The notes below the pieces were generated by a model. That model was not told the DNA's origin and searched no databases. It worked only from the letters and a program-made list of their open reading frames with translations. Positions 1-8,947 of a DNA stretch of 64,000 bases are shown here, one piece after another. Made by a program: the position numbers and the translations under genes. Source of the DNA: Butyricicoccus_A sp963601915 (GTDB lineage Bacteria > Bacillota > Clostridia > Oscillospirales > Butyricicoccaceae); assembly GCA_963601915.1 (NCBI GenBank), contig CAVCGL010000009.1, positions 43,274 through 107,273 on the forward strand, read 5' to 3'. How positions within the stretch are numbered: the stretch's first letter is position 1; each line of letters starts with the position of its first letter.

Positions 1-731
1 ATGGCATCGTCGCCCCATGCAGGGCGCTCCGGCTCTGCCTTTGGCTGTTCCACCGGCTCCTCTGCCTGCTCTTCCGCTGGCTGCTCGGACGATTCCTCGC
101 TGTCTTCCATGCGGCGGGTTGCTTGGTCAATCAGTTCTTCATAGTCCTGCTTTTCCATGCGGCGAGTTGCCTGTTCCGGCTGTTCTTCTGGCTGTGCTAC
201 CAGCTGTTCCGGTTGCTTCTCCTGCTGCTCTGTCTGTTGTTCGGATTTTGATTCACCCGAAAACAGGCGTTCCATCAGGCTCGGCTCTTCTTCTGGTTCC
301 GGCATCAGCTCTGTCCGCGGATCTGTCGGTGTCTCTTCGCGTTCCAACTCACCGAGCTGTGCAAACAGAGAACCAAACACATCGTCTTCTTCCGGCTGTG
401 CTGCCGGTTCTGCTTCCTCGTCGCCCTCCGGCTTGAGCCATGTCTGCATGTCTTCCTGTTCTTCGATCATGGCTTGGGTCTGCTCGGACGCCTGCTGGAG
501 CGATGCCAGCGCCTCGCGCTCCTGCTCCTCCGGCTTGCTCGCCGAAAGCGGCTGTGTTTTCGGCTCTTCCGGTGTCTGCACGCCCAAGCTCTGCATCAAT
601 TCTTCCATGCTGCTACTGCTGCCGCTCTCGGAAGAACCCGCCTCCTCCATAATCTGATCTACATCATAGAGACTGCTTCCAGAGACTTCGTGCAGTTCTT
701 GTTTCAATTTTTCGAGATCCAGATCATCCAT
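1..731 (-). CDS. Acidic Glu/Gln-rich repeat protein, 3' end outside the window
   Basis: An open frame reads from an ATG at 731 down to base 3 without a stop, so the gene is cut by the window edge. About 243 residues are visible. The protein is very acidic and rich in Glu, Gln, Pro and Ser (low complexity), with no recognisable catalytic domain in the visible part. Near residues 195-220 a short motif QATRRME occurs twice, about 16 residues apart. The start overlaps the rlmB stop by 8 bases, which suggests translational coupling. The composition resembles the zinc-ribbon acidic protein at 60351-61658, which ends in a membrane segment; a similar anchor could lie beyond the edge, but that is a guess. 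Function unknown. Confidence 0.7.
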   Translation of the reverse strand, partial: MDDLDLEKLKQELHEVSGSSLYDVDQIMEEAGSSESGSSSSMEELMQSLGVQTPEEPKTQPLSASKPEEQEREALASLQQASEQTQAMIEEQEDMQTWLKPEGDEEAEPAAQPEEDDVFGSLFAQLGELEREETPTDPRTELMPEPEEEPSLMERLFSGESKSEQQTEQQEKQPEQLVAQPEEQPEQATRRMEKQDYEELIDQATRRMEDSEESSEQPAEEQAEEPVEQPKAEPERPAWGDDA

Positions 732-1527
732 GCTGTTCCTCCCCGATTCTCTGCCGCACGGCTTCATACAACAAAACGGCTGCCGCTGCGGACGCGTTGA
801 GCGAATTGACCTTTCCCTTCATCGGAATGCTGACAATGCCATCGCACTTTTCGCGGACAAGACGGCTGAGGCCGCTGCCCTCCGAGCCGATGACAATGGC
901 TGTCGCGCCGACAAAGTTGGTCTGATACAGGCTGGTATCTCCGCCGGCATCCGCGCCAAATACCCAGACGCCTTTTTCCTTCAGCGTATCAATGGCCGCT
1001 GCCAAATTGGTAACACGTGCCACGCCGATGTGCTCAATGGCACCGGCAGATGCCTTGGCTGCGGTCGCCGTGAGACCAACCGAACGGCGCTTCGGGATGA
1101 TGACACCGTGTGCACCGGCGGTCTCTGCCGAACGAATCACAGCGCCCAGATTGTGCGGATCGGTCAACCCGTCGCAAATCATGATGAGCGGCTGCTCTCC
1201 GCGATCTGCGGCAGTCTGCAAAATATCCTCCAGCGAGACATATTCATGCGCCGCTGCCTGCGCAATGACGCCCTGATGCACGCCGGTTTCGCTCATGGCA
1301 TCCAGCTTGCGGCGATCTACCTGTGTCACAACAGCACCGGCTGCCTTCGCCATAGCGACAATATCCGCCATGCGGCCGTTCTGATCCGGTGCAACAAACA
1401 ATTTATCCACGGTTCTGCCTGCGCGAAGCAGCTCCAGAACCTCGTTTCTGCCTTCATACAGCGTGGTTTCCGTCTCTTCCTCGTGCTGCGGGCGTTTATG
1501 AAATGTCTTTTTTGTTTTCTGACTCAT
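724..1527 (-). CDS. rlmB: 23S rRNA (guanosine-2'-O)-methyltransferase, TrmH/SpoU family
   Basis: SPOUT-family methyltransferase that 2'-O-methylates a guanosine of 23S rRNA (G2251 in E. coli RlmB), using SAM. The N-terminal substrate-binding part begins near residue 25 (YEGRNEVLELL). The C-terminal knotted domain shows the three family motifs: the DPHNLGAVIRSAETAGAHG region, GSEGSGLSRLV, and the end motif SLNASAAAAVLLYEA. I start at ATG 1527 because GGAG lies 8 bases upstream; a frame extension to 1572 has no ribosome site. Length 267 aa fits the family. A weak TATACT at 1563-1568 may be the -10 box. It overlaps the acidic protein downstream by 8 bases. Confidence 0.9.
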   Translation of the reverse strand: MSQKTKKTFHKRPQHEEETETTLYEGRNEVLELLRAGRTVDKLFVAPDQNGRMADIVAMAKAAGAVVTQVDRRKLDAMSETGVHQGVIAQAAAHEYVSLEDILQTAADRGEQPLIMICDGLTDPHNLGAVIRSAETAGAHGVIIPKRRSVGLTATAAKASAGAIEHIGVARVTNLAAAIDTLKEKGVWVFGADAGGDTSLYQTNFVGATAIVIGSEGSGLSRLVREKCDGIVSIPMKGKVNSLNASAAAAVLLYEAVRQRIGEEQHG

Positions 1528-1659
1528 AGCTATAACTCCATTTATCCATACTCGATACGTCCAGTATAACACAAAACTCGGATGCCTGACAGCAAAACCG
1601 TAAACTTTATGTCCCGTTCACGGATTTTTCACAAGCTGCTCGCCGCTCCCGCCGGAGAA

Positions 1660-2778
1660 TTAGTCGTAATCGTAAAACCGGTGAATCTCTCCCTGATGAA
1701 TCGCATCGGGGAAGTGTCCCTCTCGCTCCGGTGGGAGAATGCCGTTGAGGTGCATGTTGTGATATATTTCTTCCAAGTCACCCTCGAGTCCCGGCGCTTG
1801 TATCTGCTTTTGATATGCTTCAATTTCATCCAGCATAGACAGTGCCATGTCTCGATTGGCTTGTAATCCGCCCTCTATTTCTCGACCCAAACCTTTATTC
1901 ATTCCCCATCGCTCTGCAATGGAATCCAAAAAGAGGTCAACTTCATCCAATATAGCAGATAAACACGTTTGCTTTTTCTCTTGTTCCGCCTGTTCAAATT
2001 TTTGCTTTGCTTTTTCATAATCGGTGCGATATGGTTCATCACAGGCAAACAACTGGCTGCTCAAATAGAAACAGCTATCTGTTTTTGCTTCCATTTTTTT
2101 ACGCACACAGTCAATCATACAAAATGTATCATATAGTATCTGCAACCGCTGTTCTCTTTCTTCTATATTCTCTGGTGTGCGGACTGCGTAATATACATAA
2201 TACTCTATCAACACATACTCTGCATACGATGTATCTGTTTCCAGTTTATCTAGCAGTTTTAGCTTTTGTTTTCTGTCTAACCGGCTGTTCTCTTCTGTCC
2301 ATCGCTGTTTTGTCCGTTGAAATTTTTTCCAAGCATTCTTCCATTCAACTCGTGCAGAAACAATTTCTTCCGGTTCTCCCGATTTATCTATTTCTTCATC
2401 ATCCTCTAGCCATTCCCAGTTTGTCATCCCGGAGATGCCTACCATTCCCAGCGCTCCAAGTAGATACATGATATCGATGGGTTCATAATATCTTGTACAC
2501 TCCATTGGAAAGATGAGCAGAAAAAATATAGCAATGTAAAACTGCCACTGCAAAATAAAAAATGCAATCTTTTTCTTCTGAATATATTGTGAATATCCTA
2601 AATGCAACAGTCGTTTCACAAAAGATTTACTCTTTTGAATCTCGTCTGCTTTCTCAATTCCAACTTCACGTTTCAAAATAGAGTTCATGGTAAGCCATGT
2701 AATTCCCATTCCGCCAAGCCAAAATATCATAATCATGATAAATGCACTCAATGTCCATTCCGGATTTGCCCATGACAT
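1660..2778 (-). CDS. Membrane protein of unknown function with long charged C-terminal part
   Basis: 372 residues. Three hydrophobic segments are visible near residues 10-30, 70-90 and 100-118. A hydrophilic region of about 230 residues follows, rich in Lys, Glu and Gln and with likely helical or coiled-coil character (for example around QRTKQRWTEE and KAKQKFEQAEQEKKQ). I do not recognise a family. The start at 2778 has GGAGG seven bases upstream. It follows the 189-residue membrane protein by 12 bases, so the two are probably one operon and may work together. Its AT content is higher than that of the neighbouring housekeeping genes. Confidence 0.75.
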   Translation of the reverse strand: MSWANPEWTLSAFIMIMIFWLGGMGITWLTMNSILKREVGIEKADEIQKSKSFVKRLLHLGYSQYIQKKKIAFFILQWQFYIAIFFLLIFPMECTRYYEPIDIMYLLGALGMVGISGMTNWEWLEDDEEIDKSGEPEEIVSARVEWKNAWKKFQRTKQRWTEENSRLDRKQKLKLLDKLETDTSYAEYVLIEYYVYYAVRTPENIEEREQRLQILYDTFCMIDCVRKKMEAKTDSCFYLSSQLFACDEPYRTDYEKAKQKFEQAEQEKKQTCLSAILDEVDLFLDSIAERWGMNKGLGREIEGGLQANRDMALSMLDEIEAYQKQIQAPGLEGDLEEIYHNMHLNGILPPEREGHFPDAIHQGEIHRFYDYD

Positions 2779-2790
2779 ATATGTTCCTCC

Positions 2791-3360
2791 TCACGGTATC
2801 GGCTTTCCCAGCCATTCGCCCAAGTCTATCGCCACTTGATATACATTTCCTGTTTTGCAAGTCATAACCGTTTGCTCTGCTGTCAATAATTCTATTATCA
2901 AAAATGTATTCGATGCATATCTTCCTGTATGCTCTTCTCGATACACGTCCTTGATTCCCGTAATATATTTCTTATTTACAGCAAATACACCGCTAACACA
3001 CAACGCAACAAACCAATCCCCATAGGCAACAATTTCCACGCCGTTGCTAAGAATTCCTTGCATGAAAATGCCTTGCATGTCTTTGTCAAAGTCCGTGTTC
3101 AAATATTTTTCTTGCTGTTTAATCCGTTTTATGACTTTTCGATTCTCTTTCTCAAACTCATATTTCATCCATACAATGCACAGCAAAAGCGGAACATCTA
3201 CGATTCCTGCCAAGATGACATCTTCTTTCGTAATATGATGGATGTCTACCATGTCAACCGTCACAAGAACGGCAAGTATGACGAGCAGAATACTGACAAA
3301 CCAAAACATAAATGTACTCTGCCGCTTCACTATCGTCTTTTTCGTAACCGGTGTGTTCAT
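2791..3360 (-). CDS. Small membrane protein of unknown function
   Basis: 189 residues with two membrane segments near residues 18-40 and 46-65, then a soluble domain of about 120 residues rich in beta-strand patterns (for example GVEIVAYGDWFVALCVSGV), somewhat like the PH/YcxB-type domains of small Firmicutes membrane proteins; this resemblance is weak. The start at 3360 is preceded by GGAGGG. A TATACT (-10) at 3386-3391 on this strand sits directly after the terminator of the upstream amidase gene, so transcription probably begins there and runs into the 372-residue membrane gene. Function unknown. Confidence 0.72.
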   Translation of the reverse strand: MNTPVTKKTIVKRQSTFMFWFVSILLVILAVLVTVDMVDIHHITKEDVILAGIVDVPLLLCIVWMKYEFEKENRKVIKRIKQQEKYLNTDFDKDMQGIFMQGILSNGVEIVAYGDWFVALCVSGVFAVNKKYITGIKDVYREEHTGRYASNTFLIIELLTAEQTVMTCKTGNVYQVAIDLGEWLGKPIP

Positions 3361-3395
3361 CTCTCTCCCTCCTTGTCGTGCTTTCAGTATAACAC

Positions 3396-3432
3396 AAAAG
3401 CAGGCTTTCTCCCAAAGAAAAAGCCTGCTTTG
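3396..3432 (-). terminator. Rho-independent terminator of the SLH amidase gene
   Basis: Inverted repeat AAAGCAGGCTT (arms 3396-3408 and 3418-3431) just past the amidase stop, followed by TTTT on the minus strand. Confidence 0.85.
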
Positions 3433-3443
3433 CGCAGCAATCT

Positions 3444-4808
3444 TTACTTGATGTTTTCCGTCATATGCTGCAGCATGACCGCGGTCTCTGCGCGCGTCGC
3501 GCCGGATGTCGGAAGCAGCTTCAAGGTGCCGTCCTCCATCTTAGAGCCGGAGATAATGCCGTTCTGCACAGCCCAAGACACGGCGTTCACTGCCCAATCT
3601 GATACATCTGCGGCATCCGCAAAGGCGTCCAAACTGTACGTTGTCGGCTGTCCATGCTTGAACTTGTAGAGCATCATCGCAAGCTGTTCGCGCGTAATCA
3701 GATCATCCGGGGAAAATGTCGTCTCCGAGGTACCGGCAGTGATGTCGTTTTCCGCCGCCCAAGTCACCGCCTGATAATACCAATCACCCTGCTGAACGTC
3801 TGTAAACGGATTGTCGCTCTGTACCTGCGGCGTACCGGAGAGATTGTACAGCGTCTGTACCGCCATAGCGCGGGTCAAGGTTTTGTTCGGAGAAAATGTG
3901 CTGGCAGACGTGCCCTTCATCCATCCCTGCTGATAGGCAAAGACAACCGATGCATAATACCAATCCGTGGTATACACATCCTCAAACGGCGCATCACCCT
4001 TTGCAGCGGCAGAATTGCTGGATTTGAGCTTCAGATTATATGCCGCAGCGATTGCCTTGGCATCTGCCTGTCCCATCTGCTTGAGCTTGGCATCGGAGGA
4101 CAGATAGGTATTGTAATCGGAACTGTTTGAGATAAACGCATGTTCTACAATCATGCTCGGTATATTGGCCATTGTAGCATTTCGGATGATGCTGTAATAA
4201 TCCGCCTTGGAGCCATCCGGATATTTGTTTTCCGTGCTGTTTTTCTGCAAGTAGCCGCGATTATACAGTCCCAGACTCTCCAAATTGCTGAGAATCCGGC
4301 TCGCGGTCTTTTTGGATTCCGTGAGCAGTGCCGGACGGTAATTGCCGTTCGGTACAATCACCAGCTCGCCGTGCGCACTGCTGCTGTCTGCGGAATTGAT
4401 ATGTAAGCTGACCATCAAATCAGATTGGACAGACTGTGCATACTTGACGCGGTCAGACAGCTCCAAAAACGTATCGTTATCGCGCGTCATATACACTTTG
4501 ACGCCCGCGTATTTGCTCAATTCCTCGCGGCAGGCCAGACCGATTTTCAGGTTCATTTCCTTTTCCATCGCGGTCTTGCCGTTCCATTTTTGTGTCGCAC
4601 CGCTGTCCTTGCCGCCGTGGCCCGGATCCAGCGTCACAATCAATGTGCCGTTATTGGTGCCGTACTGTCTATTGCGCACGCCGGTGCTCGGCTGCAAGGT
4701 GACATCCTCCTCGCCTTCCATTTGCACAGTTTCCGTCGCCCATGCCGGTGCGCTCACGATCAGCAGCAAACAGGCAGCGAGCAACAAACTGGTCAGTTTT
4801 TTTCTCAT
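3444..4808 (-). CDS. N-acetylmuramoyl-L-alanine amidase with three SLH domains
   Basis: Secreted cell-wall hydrolase of the Amidase_3 (zinc) family that cuts the MurNAc-L-Ala bond in peptidoglycan. Order: signal peptide (residues 1-25, ending AWA), short linker, amidase domain about 55-255, then three S-layer homology repeats about 270-454 that bind secondary wall polymers. Zinc and catalytic motifs are visible: DPGHGG near residue 62, the Glu in KTAMEKEMN, SLHIN, and the C-terminal EHAF. 454 aa fits an amidase plus SLH anchor. Monocistronic, bounded by terminators at 4846-4881 and 3396-3432. One of three SLH proteins in the window. Start 4808 has a modest AAAGGA site. Confidence 0.93.
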   Translation of the reverse strand: MRKKLTSLLLAACLLLIVSAPAWATETVQMEGEEDVTLQPSTGVRNRQYGTNNGTLIVTLDPGHGGKDSGATQKWNGKTAMEKEMNLKIGLACREELSKYAGVKVYMTRDNDTFLELSDRVKYAQSVQSDLMVSLHINSADSSSAHGELVIVPNGNYRPALLTESKKTASRILSNLESLGLYNRGYLQKNSTENKYPDGSKADYYSIIRNATMANIPSMIVEHAFISNSSDYNTYLSSDAKLKQMGQADAKAIAAAYNLKLKSSNSAAAKGDAPFEDVYTTDWYYASVVFAYQQGWMKGTSASTFSPNKTLTRAMAVQTLYNLSGTPQVQSDNPFTDVQQGDWYYQAVTWAAENDITAGTSETTFSPDDLITREQLAMMLYKFKHGQPTTYSLDAFADAADVSDWAVNAVSWAVQNGIISGSKMEDGTLKLLPTSGATRAETAVMLQHMTENIK

Positions 4809-4845
4809 GTTGTTCCATTAAATCCTTTCTGTGAAATTTTGATGC

Positions 4846-4881
4846 AAAAACAGACTTTTCTGAAACGAAAAGTCTGTTTTT
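4846..4881 (-). terminator. Rho-independent terminator after lysC
   Basis: Arms AAAAACAGACTTTT (4846-4859) and its complement (4867-4881) with a short loop, between the lysC stop and the amidase start; ends in a T-run on the minus strand. Confidence 0.85.
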
Positions 4882-4887
4882 CTGTGT

Positions 4888-6093
4888 TTAATTAAAGAAC
4901 TTATCGTGTACCGCGCGAACAGCACGTGTCGCATCCTCTTCGTCAATCAGAACGGAAATCTTGATTTCCGAGGTAGAGATCATGCGGATATTTACCTGTG
5001 CACTGGCCAAGGCGTCAAACAGCTTTGCCGCGACGCCCGGCGTCGAGGTCATGCCTGCGCCGACAACCGAAACCTTTGCGAGATCCGACTTGCCGGAAAC
5101 GCTCTCAAAATGCAGACGCTCTTGATTTTCTTCCAAAATCTTCATCGCCGCATCCAGCTGACCGCGCTTGATGGTAAAGCTGATGTCACGCACGTCATCG
5201 TGTCCGATAGACTGCAGGATAATATCTACATTGATGCCGTTGTTCGCCAAAAGAGAGAACAGGCGGAACGCATTGCCCGGCTTGTCCGGAATGCCCATGA
5301 CGGCAATTCGTGCCGTGTCCTTATCGCAGGCCACACCGCTGATAATCATCTTTTCCACAGAAACAACCTCCTTAACCTTGGTTCCCGGATTTCTGGTCAG
5401 GCTGGACAGCACTTCCAGATCAATGTTATACTTCTTCGCCATCTCAACCGAACGATTGTGCAGAACCTGTGCGCCTAAGGACGCCAGCTCCAGCATTTCA
5501 TCAAACGTAATTTCCTCCAGCTTTCGCGCATTGGGTACAATGCGCGGATCCGCTGTATATACGCCGTCTACGTCGGTGTAAATCTGGCACAGGTCGGCGC
5601 CCAGCGCTGCCGCAATGGCAACCGCCGTCGTGTCCGAGCCGCCGCGTCCCAGTGTTGTGATGCTCTGATGGCTGTTGATGCCCTGAAATCCTGCGACAAC
5701 CACAATGCGGTGTCTGTCCAGCAGACTGCGGATGCGCTCGGGTCTCACGTGATGAATCCGCGCAGAACCGTACTCTAAGCTGGTCTCAATGCCAGCCTGC
5801 CAGCCGGTCAGGCTCGTCGCGTGATAGCCCAGCTTCTCGATTGCCATCGCAAGCAAGGACATAGAAATCTGTTCTCCTGCGCTGAGCAGGACATCCATCT
5901 CTCTGGCTGGCGGGTTGTCGGTAATCTCCGCCGCCTTTGCGATAAAATCATCCGTGGTGTCGCCCTGTGCGGATACCACAACAACGACCTGATTGCCGGC
6001 AGCCGCCGTTCTGGTTACAATATCCGCCACATTAAAGATGCGTTCTGTGTTCGCAACGGAAGTTCCGCCGAACTTTTGCACAATTAAAGCCAT
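4888..6093 (-). CDS. lysC: Aspartate kinase
   Basis: Phosphorylates L-aspartate with ATP, the first step to threonine, methionine, lysine and diaminopimelate. The N-terminal amino-acid-kinase domain (1 to about 240) begins with the signature VQKFGGTSV and carries GRGGSDTTAVA near residue 150. Two ACT domains (about 260-400) suggest feedback control by an end product (lysine and/or threonine). 401 aa is the normal length of a monofunctional enzyme. GGAGG lies seven bases before the ATG at 6093. It is the last gene of ACT-hom-thrB-lysC (67 bases after thrB) and is closed by the terminator at 4846-4881. Confidence 0.95.
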   Translation of the reverse strand: MALIVQKFGGTSVANTERIFNVADIVTRTAAAGNQVVVVVSAQGDTTDDFIAKAAEITDNPPAREMDVLLSAGEQISMSLLAMAIEKLGYHATSLTGWQAGIETSLEYGSARIHHVRPERIRSLLDRHRIVVVAGFQGINSHQSITTLGRGGSDTTAVAIAAALGADLCQIYTDVDGVYTADPRIVPNARKLEEITFDEMLELASLGAQVLHNRSVEMAKKYNIDLEVLSSLTRNPGTKVKEVVSVEKMIISGVACDKDTARIAVMGIPDKPGNAFRLFSLLANNGINVDIILQSIGHDDVRDISFTIKRGQLDAAMKILEENQERLHFESVSGKSDLAKVSVVGAGMTSTPGVAAKLFDALASAQVNIRMISTSEIKISVLIDEEDATRAVRAVHDKFFN

Positions 6094-6160
6094 GTGCCTG
6101 CCTCCTACTTCTCTCTCCCCTGCGCCGCTGTGCGCAGGCTCTCTGTATCTGTTGCCGGAA

Positions 6161-7081
6161 TCAGAGATCCAGCTTTTCCAGCGCGCCGTCTTCCGTCGGT
6201 GTCACGAGAGCACCCACTTCATCACACGACAGCAGAACCGGCTTCCAATCCGGAAAACGCTCTGCAAAGTACATGCAAGCGCGGCTGTAATATGTCTTGT
6301 CTTCCTTGTCCACCATCGCAATAATGGTCGGGCCTGCGCCGGACAGGAATGCACCGAGGGCACCCAGTCCCTTGGCGCTCTTGACCACCTCTTCGCCGTT
6401 CGGAATCAAACCGAAACGATACGGCTGGTGCAGGCAGTCGCCCGCCGCCACCATCAGGTTGTGCAGGTCGCCGGTGACCAGCGAGCCGGTGAGCAGCGCT
6501 GCGCGCGACAGGTTAAATACCGCATCTTTGTGTGGAATGGTCTTCGGAATCGCCTGACGCGCCTTTTCTGTGGACAGCTCAAAATTCGGGATAAATGCCA
6601 CAAAATCCACTTTATCCGCAATCGGCACGCGCACGCTCCACACCTTGCCATACTCCAAGAGGGAGGTGCAGAAGCCGCCGAGAATCGCCGGTGTCGAATT
6701 GTCCGGATGGCCTTCGATTGCCGCCGCCAGATCAATGATATTTTCCTGATGCAGCGGGCCGCCCAGCAGCGCATTGGCGCCGATGAGACCGGCTACCGTG
6801 CACGCAGAGGACGAGCCCAAGCCGCGTGTCTGCGGAATATCGCAGTCCTCAATGAGCTTGAGACCCGGCATCGGCTTGCCGCAGATGTCATACACGCGCT
6901 TGGCGCACTGATAAATCAGATTGCTCTCATCGCTCGGCACGTGCTCTCCATGCGTAGCGGAGATGTCGATGTGGTCGCTCTCTTCCATATAAAAGGTATT
7001 GTACAAATTCAGCGCAATGCCAATGGAGTCAAAGCCAGGACCCATGTTGGCACTTGTCGCCGGTACTCTTACAGTAATCAT
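6161..7081 (-). CDS. thrB: Homoserine kinase
   Basis: GHMP-family kinase that makes O-phosphohomoserine for threonine synthesis. The N-terminal RVPATSANMGPGFDS is typical and the phosphate loop GLGSSSACTVAG is near residue 90. 306 aa matches the family. The start is one base past the hom stop, with the ribosome site (GAGGGTG) inside the end of hom, so translation is probably coupled. No thrC lies in the window. lysC, hom and thrB together give every step from aspartate to phosphohomoserine except asd. Confidence 0.95.
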   Translation of the reverse strand: MITVRVPATSANMGPGFDSIGIALNLYNTFYMEESDHIDISATHGEHVPSDESNLIYQCAKRVYDICGKPMPGLKLIEDCDIPQTRGLGSSSACTVAGLIGANALLGGPLHQENIIDLAAAIEGHPDNSTPAILGGFCTSLLEYGKVWSVRVPIADKVDFVAFIPNFELSTEKARQAIPKTIPHKDAVFNLSRAALLTGSLVTGDLHNLMVAAGDCLHQPYRFGLIPNGEEVVKSAKGLGALGAFLSGAGPTIIAMVDKEDKTYYSRACMYFAERFPDWKPVLLSCDEVGALVTPTEDGALEKLDL

Positions 7082-7082
7082 A

Positions 7083-8294
7083 TTACAGCACCCTCATGCA
7101 GCCCAGAACATTGCCGAGCTGTGCTTTCTTTTCATTCATTTCAGCTGTGGTCAGCGTATCGGTCAAAACAGCCGCTTCGTCTGCCTGCACCGATTCCAGT
7201 GCCTTGCTGTTCGGGAATGCCTGTGCCAGCTTGTCCGCAGCATCCGCTCCCTGCACGCGAATATACCAGTTAGAAGCAAACGTGTCAAGCGAACGAACGA
7301 GATTTTTGCTGCCGTCGCCCCAGCCAATCTTGCGGCGCTTGTCCTTGTTCACGGCGCAGTCAATGACATCTGCCGCAACAGCGGAAGCGGTTGCGAGCTT
7401 GCCTGCACCCTGACCATAGAACATGGCATCGCCCAGCATATCGCCGGTCACAAGAATGCCGTTAAATACACCGGTAACGCAAGCGAGCGGGCTGGTTTTC
7501 TCGACAAAATGCGGGGCAACAAACGCATAAAATGTGCCGTCCTCCTGCAAAACAGTTCTGCCCAGCAGCTTGACAACGCTGTTTGCCTGCTCTGCATACG
7601 CAACGTCCTGCAGGGTGATTGCGGTAATGCCCTCGGTCTCTACCTTTTCCGGTTCGATATTATCTCCATATGCAATGTCTGCCAGAATGCACACCTTGCG
7701 GCAGGCATCAATGCCTTCGACATCTGCTGCCGGATTGGCTTCTGCATAGCCGAGATCCTGTGCTTCCTTGAGTGCGGTTGCAAAGTCCAAACCGCCGTCA
7801 ATCATGCGGTTGAGAATGTAGTTTGTCGTGCCGTTGAGAATGCCGGTGATCTGGGTCAGATGATTGGCTGTCAGGCAGCGCTGCATCGGGCGAATGATCG
7901 GGATACCGCCGCCGACAGATGCCTCGAACAGATAATTGACGTTTTTCTCCTCAGCAATGCGGAGCAGCTCAGCGCCATGCGTTGCCACCAGTTCCTTGTT
8001 GGACGTGACAACGTGCTTGCCTGCCTCCAGGCTGCGCTTGGTGAAGGTATAGGCTGCGCCCTTGCCGCCCATCGTCTCAATGACAATGCTGACCTCCGGA
8101 TCGTTTTCAATGACAGCAAAGTCCTTGACAAACCGCTCCTGATGCGGTTCATTCGGGAAATCGCGCAGATCCAGAATATATTTTACTTCGATTTCTTCTC
8201 CTGCATTGCGTGCAACGGTATCCGCATTGCGTTCGAGAACTTCAAGGGTGCCGGAACCAACGGTTCCAAAGCCCAAAATGGCAGCTTTCAACAT
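7083..8294 (-). CDS. hom: Homoserine dehydrogenase
   Basis: Reduces aspartate semialdehyde to homoserine with NAD(P)H. Rossmann motif GFGTVGSG at residues 8-15; catalytic domain about 135-320 with GILNGTTNYIL and EANPAADVEGIDA. The C-terminal 80 residues form a short ACT-like regulatory end (from YIRVQG). 403 aa is slightly shorter than the 420-430 of typical Gram-positive forms, mainly in this end. GGAGG seven bases before the ATG. Nineteen bases after the ACT-domain gene and one base before thrB: one operon. Confidence 0.95.
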   Translation of the reverse strand: MLKAAILGFGTVGSGTLEVLERNADTVARNAGEEIEVKYILDLRDFPNEPHQERFVKDFAVIENDPEVSIVIETMGGKGAAYTFTKRSLEAGKHVVTSNKELVATHGAELLRIAEEKNVNYLFEASVGGGIPIIRPMQRCLTANHLTQITGILNGTTNYILNRMIDGGLDFATALKEAQDLGYAEANPAADVEGIDACRKVCILADIAYGDNIEPEKVETEGITAITLQDVAYAEQANSVVKLLGRTVLQEDGTFYAFVAPHFVEKTSPLACVTGVFNGILVTGDMLGDAMFYGQGAGKLATASAVAADVIDCAVNKDKRRKIGWGDGSKNLVRSLDTFASNWYIRVQGADAADKLAQAFPNSKALESVQADEAAVLTDTLTTAEMNEKKAQLGNVLGCMRVL

Positions 8295-8313
8295 GGTTTT
8301 TCCTCCTTATTTG

Positions 8314-8757
8314 TCATTCCTTTGCCAGAATCTCCATACGGGATACGCCGGCAATGGCAAGAATCTCAGACATCATCTGTTCCACCGGCCGATTCATCTC
8401 GCCGGTTCGTGCCGCAACGGTCACCGCCGCCTGTCCGTTGACAGGGATGGACTGATTGATCGTCAGAATATTGGCACCGGCACGGGCAAACACAGACAAA
8501 ATTTCGGACAACACGCCCGCCTCGTCTGTGACCATCAGATTAAACGTGATGATGCTGTGCGTCGCCGCTTCAAACAGCGGCTTGATTCCATCTTTATATT
8601 TGTAATATGCGCTTCGGCTGAGACCCACCTGTTGTGTCGCCTCGCCGACGGTTCGGCATATGCCGCTTTGCAGAGTGCGATTCACCTGCGCCACCTTCAA
8701 AAATACCTCTGGCAGCAGGGACGAGTCTACAATATAATATTTCGGCTGCTGTTCCAA
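8314..8757 (-). CDS. pheB: ACT domain protein, UPF0735/PheB family
   Basis: 147 residues. The N-terminal 65 residues include a helix-turn-helix-like stretch (SICRTVGEATQQ-type, then QVGLSRSAYYKYKDG); the C-terminal half is an ACT domain (about 70-145), which normally binds an amino acid. This is the layout of the UPF0735 family, called PheB in Bacillus, where it lies beside hom/thrB/pheA. It is the first gene of the threonine operon, so a role as amino-acid-responsive regulator of hom-thrB-lysC is a reasonable inference, not shown. The start is a TTG at 8757 with GGAG ten bases upstream. A possible -10 TATGAT lies at 8827-8832. Confidence 0.88.
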   Translation of the reverse strand: MEQQPKYYIVDSSLLPEVFLKVAQVNRTLQSGICRTVGEATQQVGLSRSAYYKYKDGIKPLFEAATHSIITFNLMVTDEAGVLSEILSVFARAGANILTINQSIPVNGQAAVTVAARTGEMNRPVEQMMSEILAIAGVSRMEILAKE

Positions 8758-8898
8758 TGTCTATCGGCTCCTTTCGGAAGGCGTTTGTGTCTTTCTGTGA
8801 AAAACATTTGTTTTTGCAGCATTGCTATCATACCATAAAAACCAACGGCAACGCAACCCTTTTTCGGCAAAATTCTCGTTTCACCCGTAAGATTTGCA

Positions 8899-8937
8899 CA
8901 AAAAAGAGAGAACCGGTGTGTTCCGGTTCTCTCCGAT
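8899..8937 (-). terminator. Rho-independent terminator of the transglutaminase/SLH gene
   Basis: GAGAGAACCGG arms (8906-8916 region and 8921-8934) followed by TTTTTT on the minus strand, eleven bases after the stop at 8948. Confidence 0.88.
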
Positions 8938-8947
8938 AAAATCTGGA

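Noticed and set aside
17..657. Plus-strand Ser/Cys-rich open frames at the left edge
   Set aside because: They are complements of the Glu/Gln-rich minus-strand gene that is open to the edge and coupled to rlmB.
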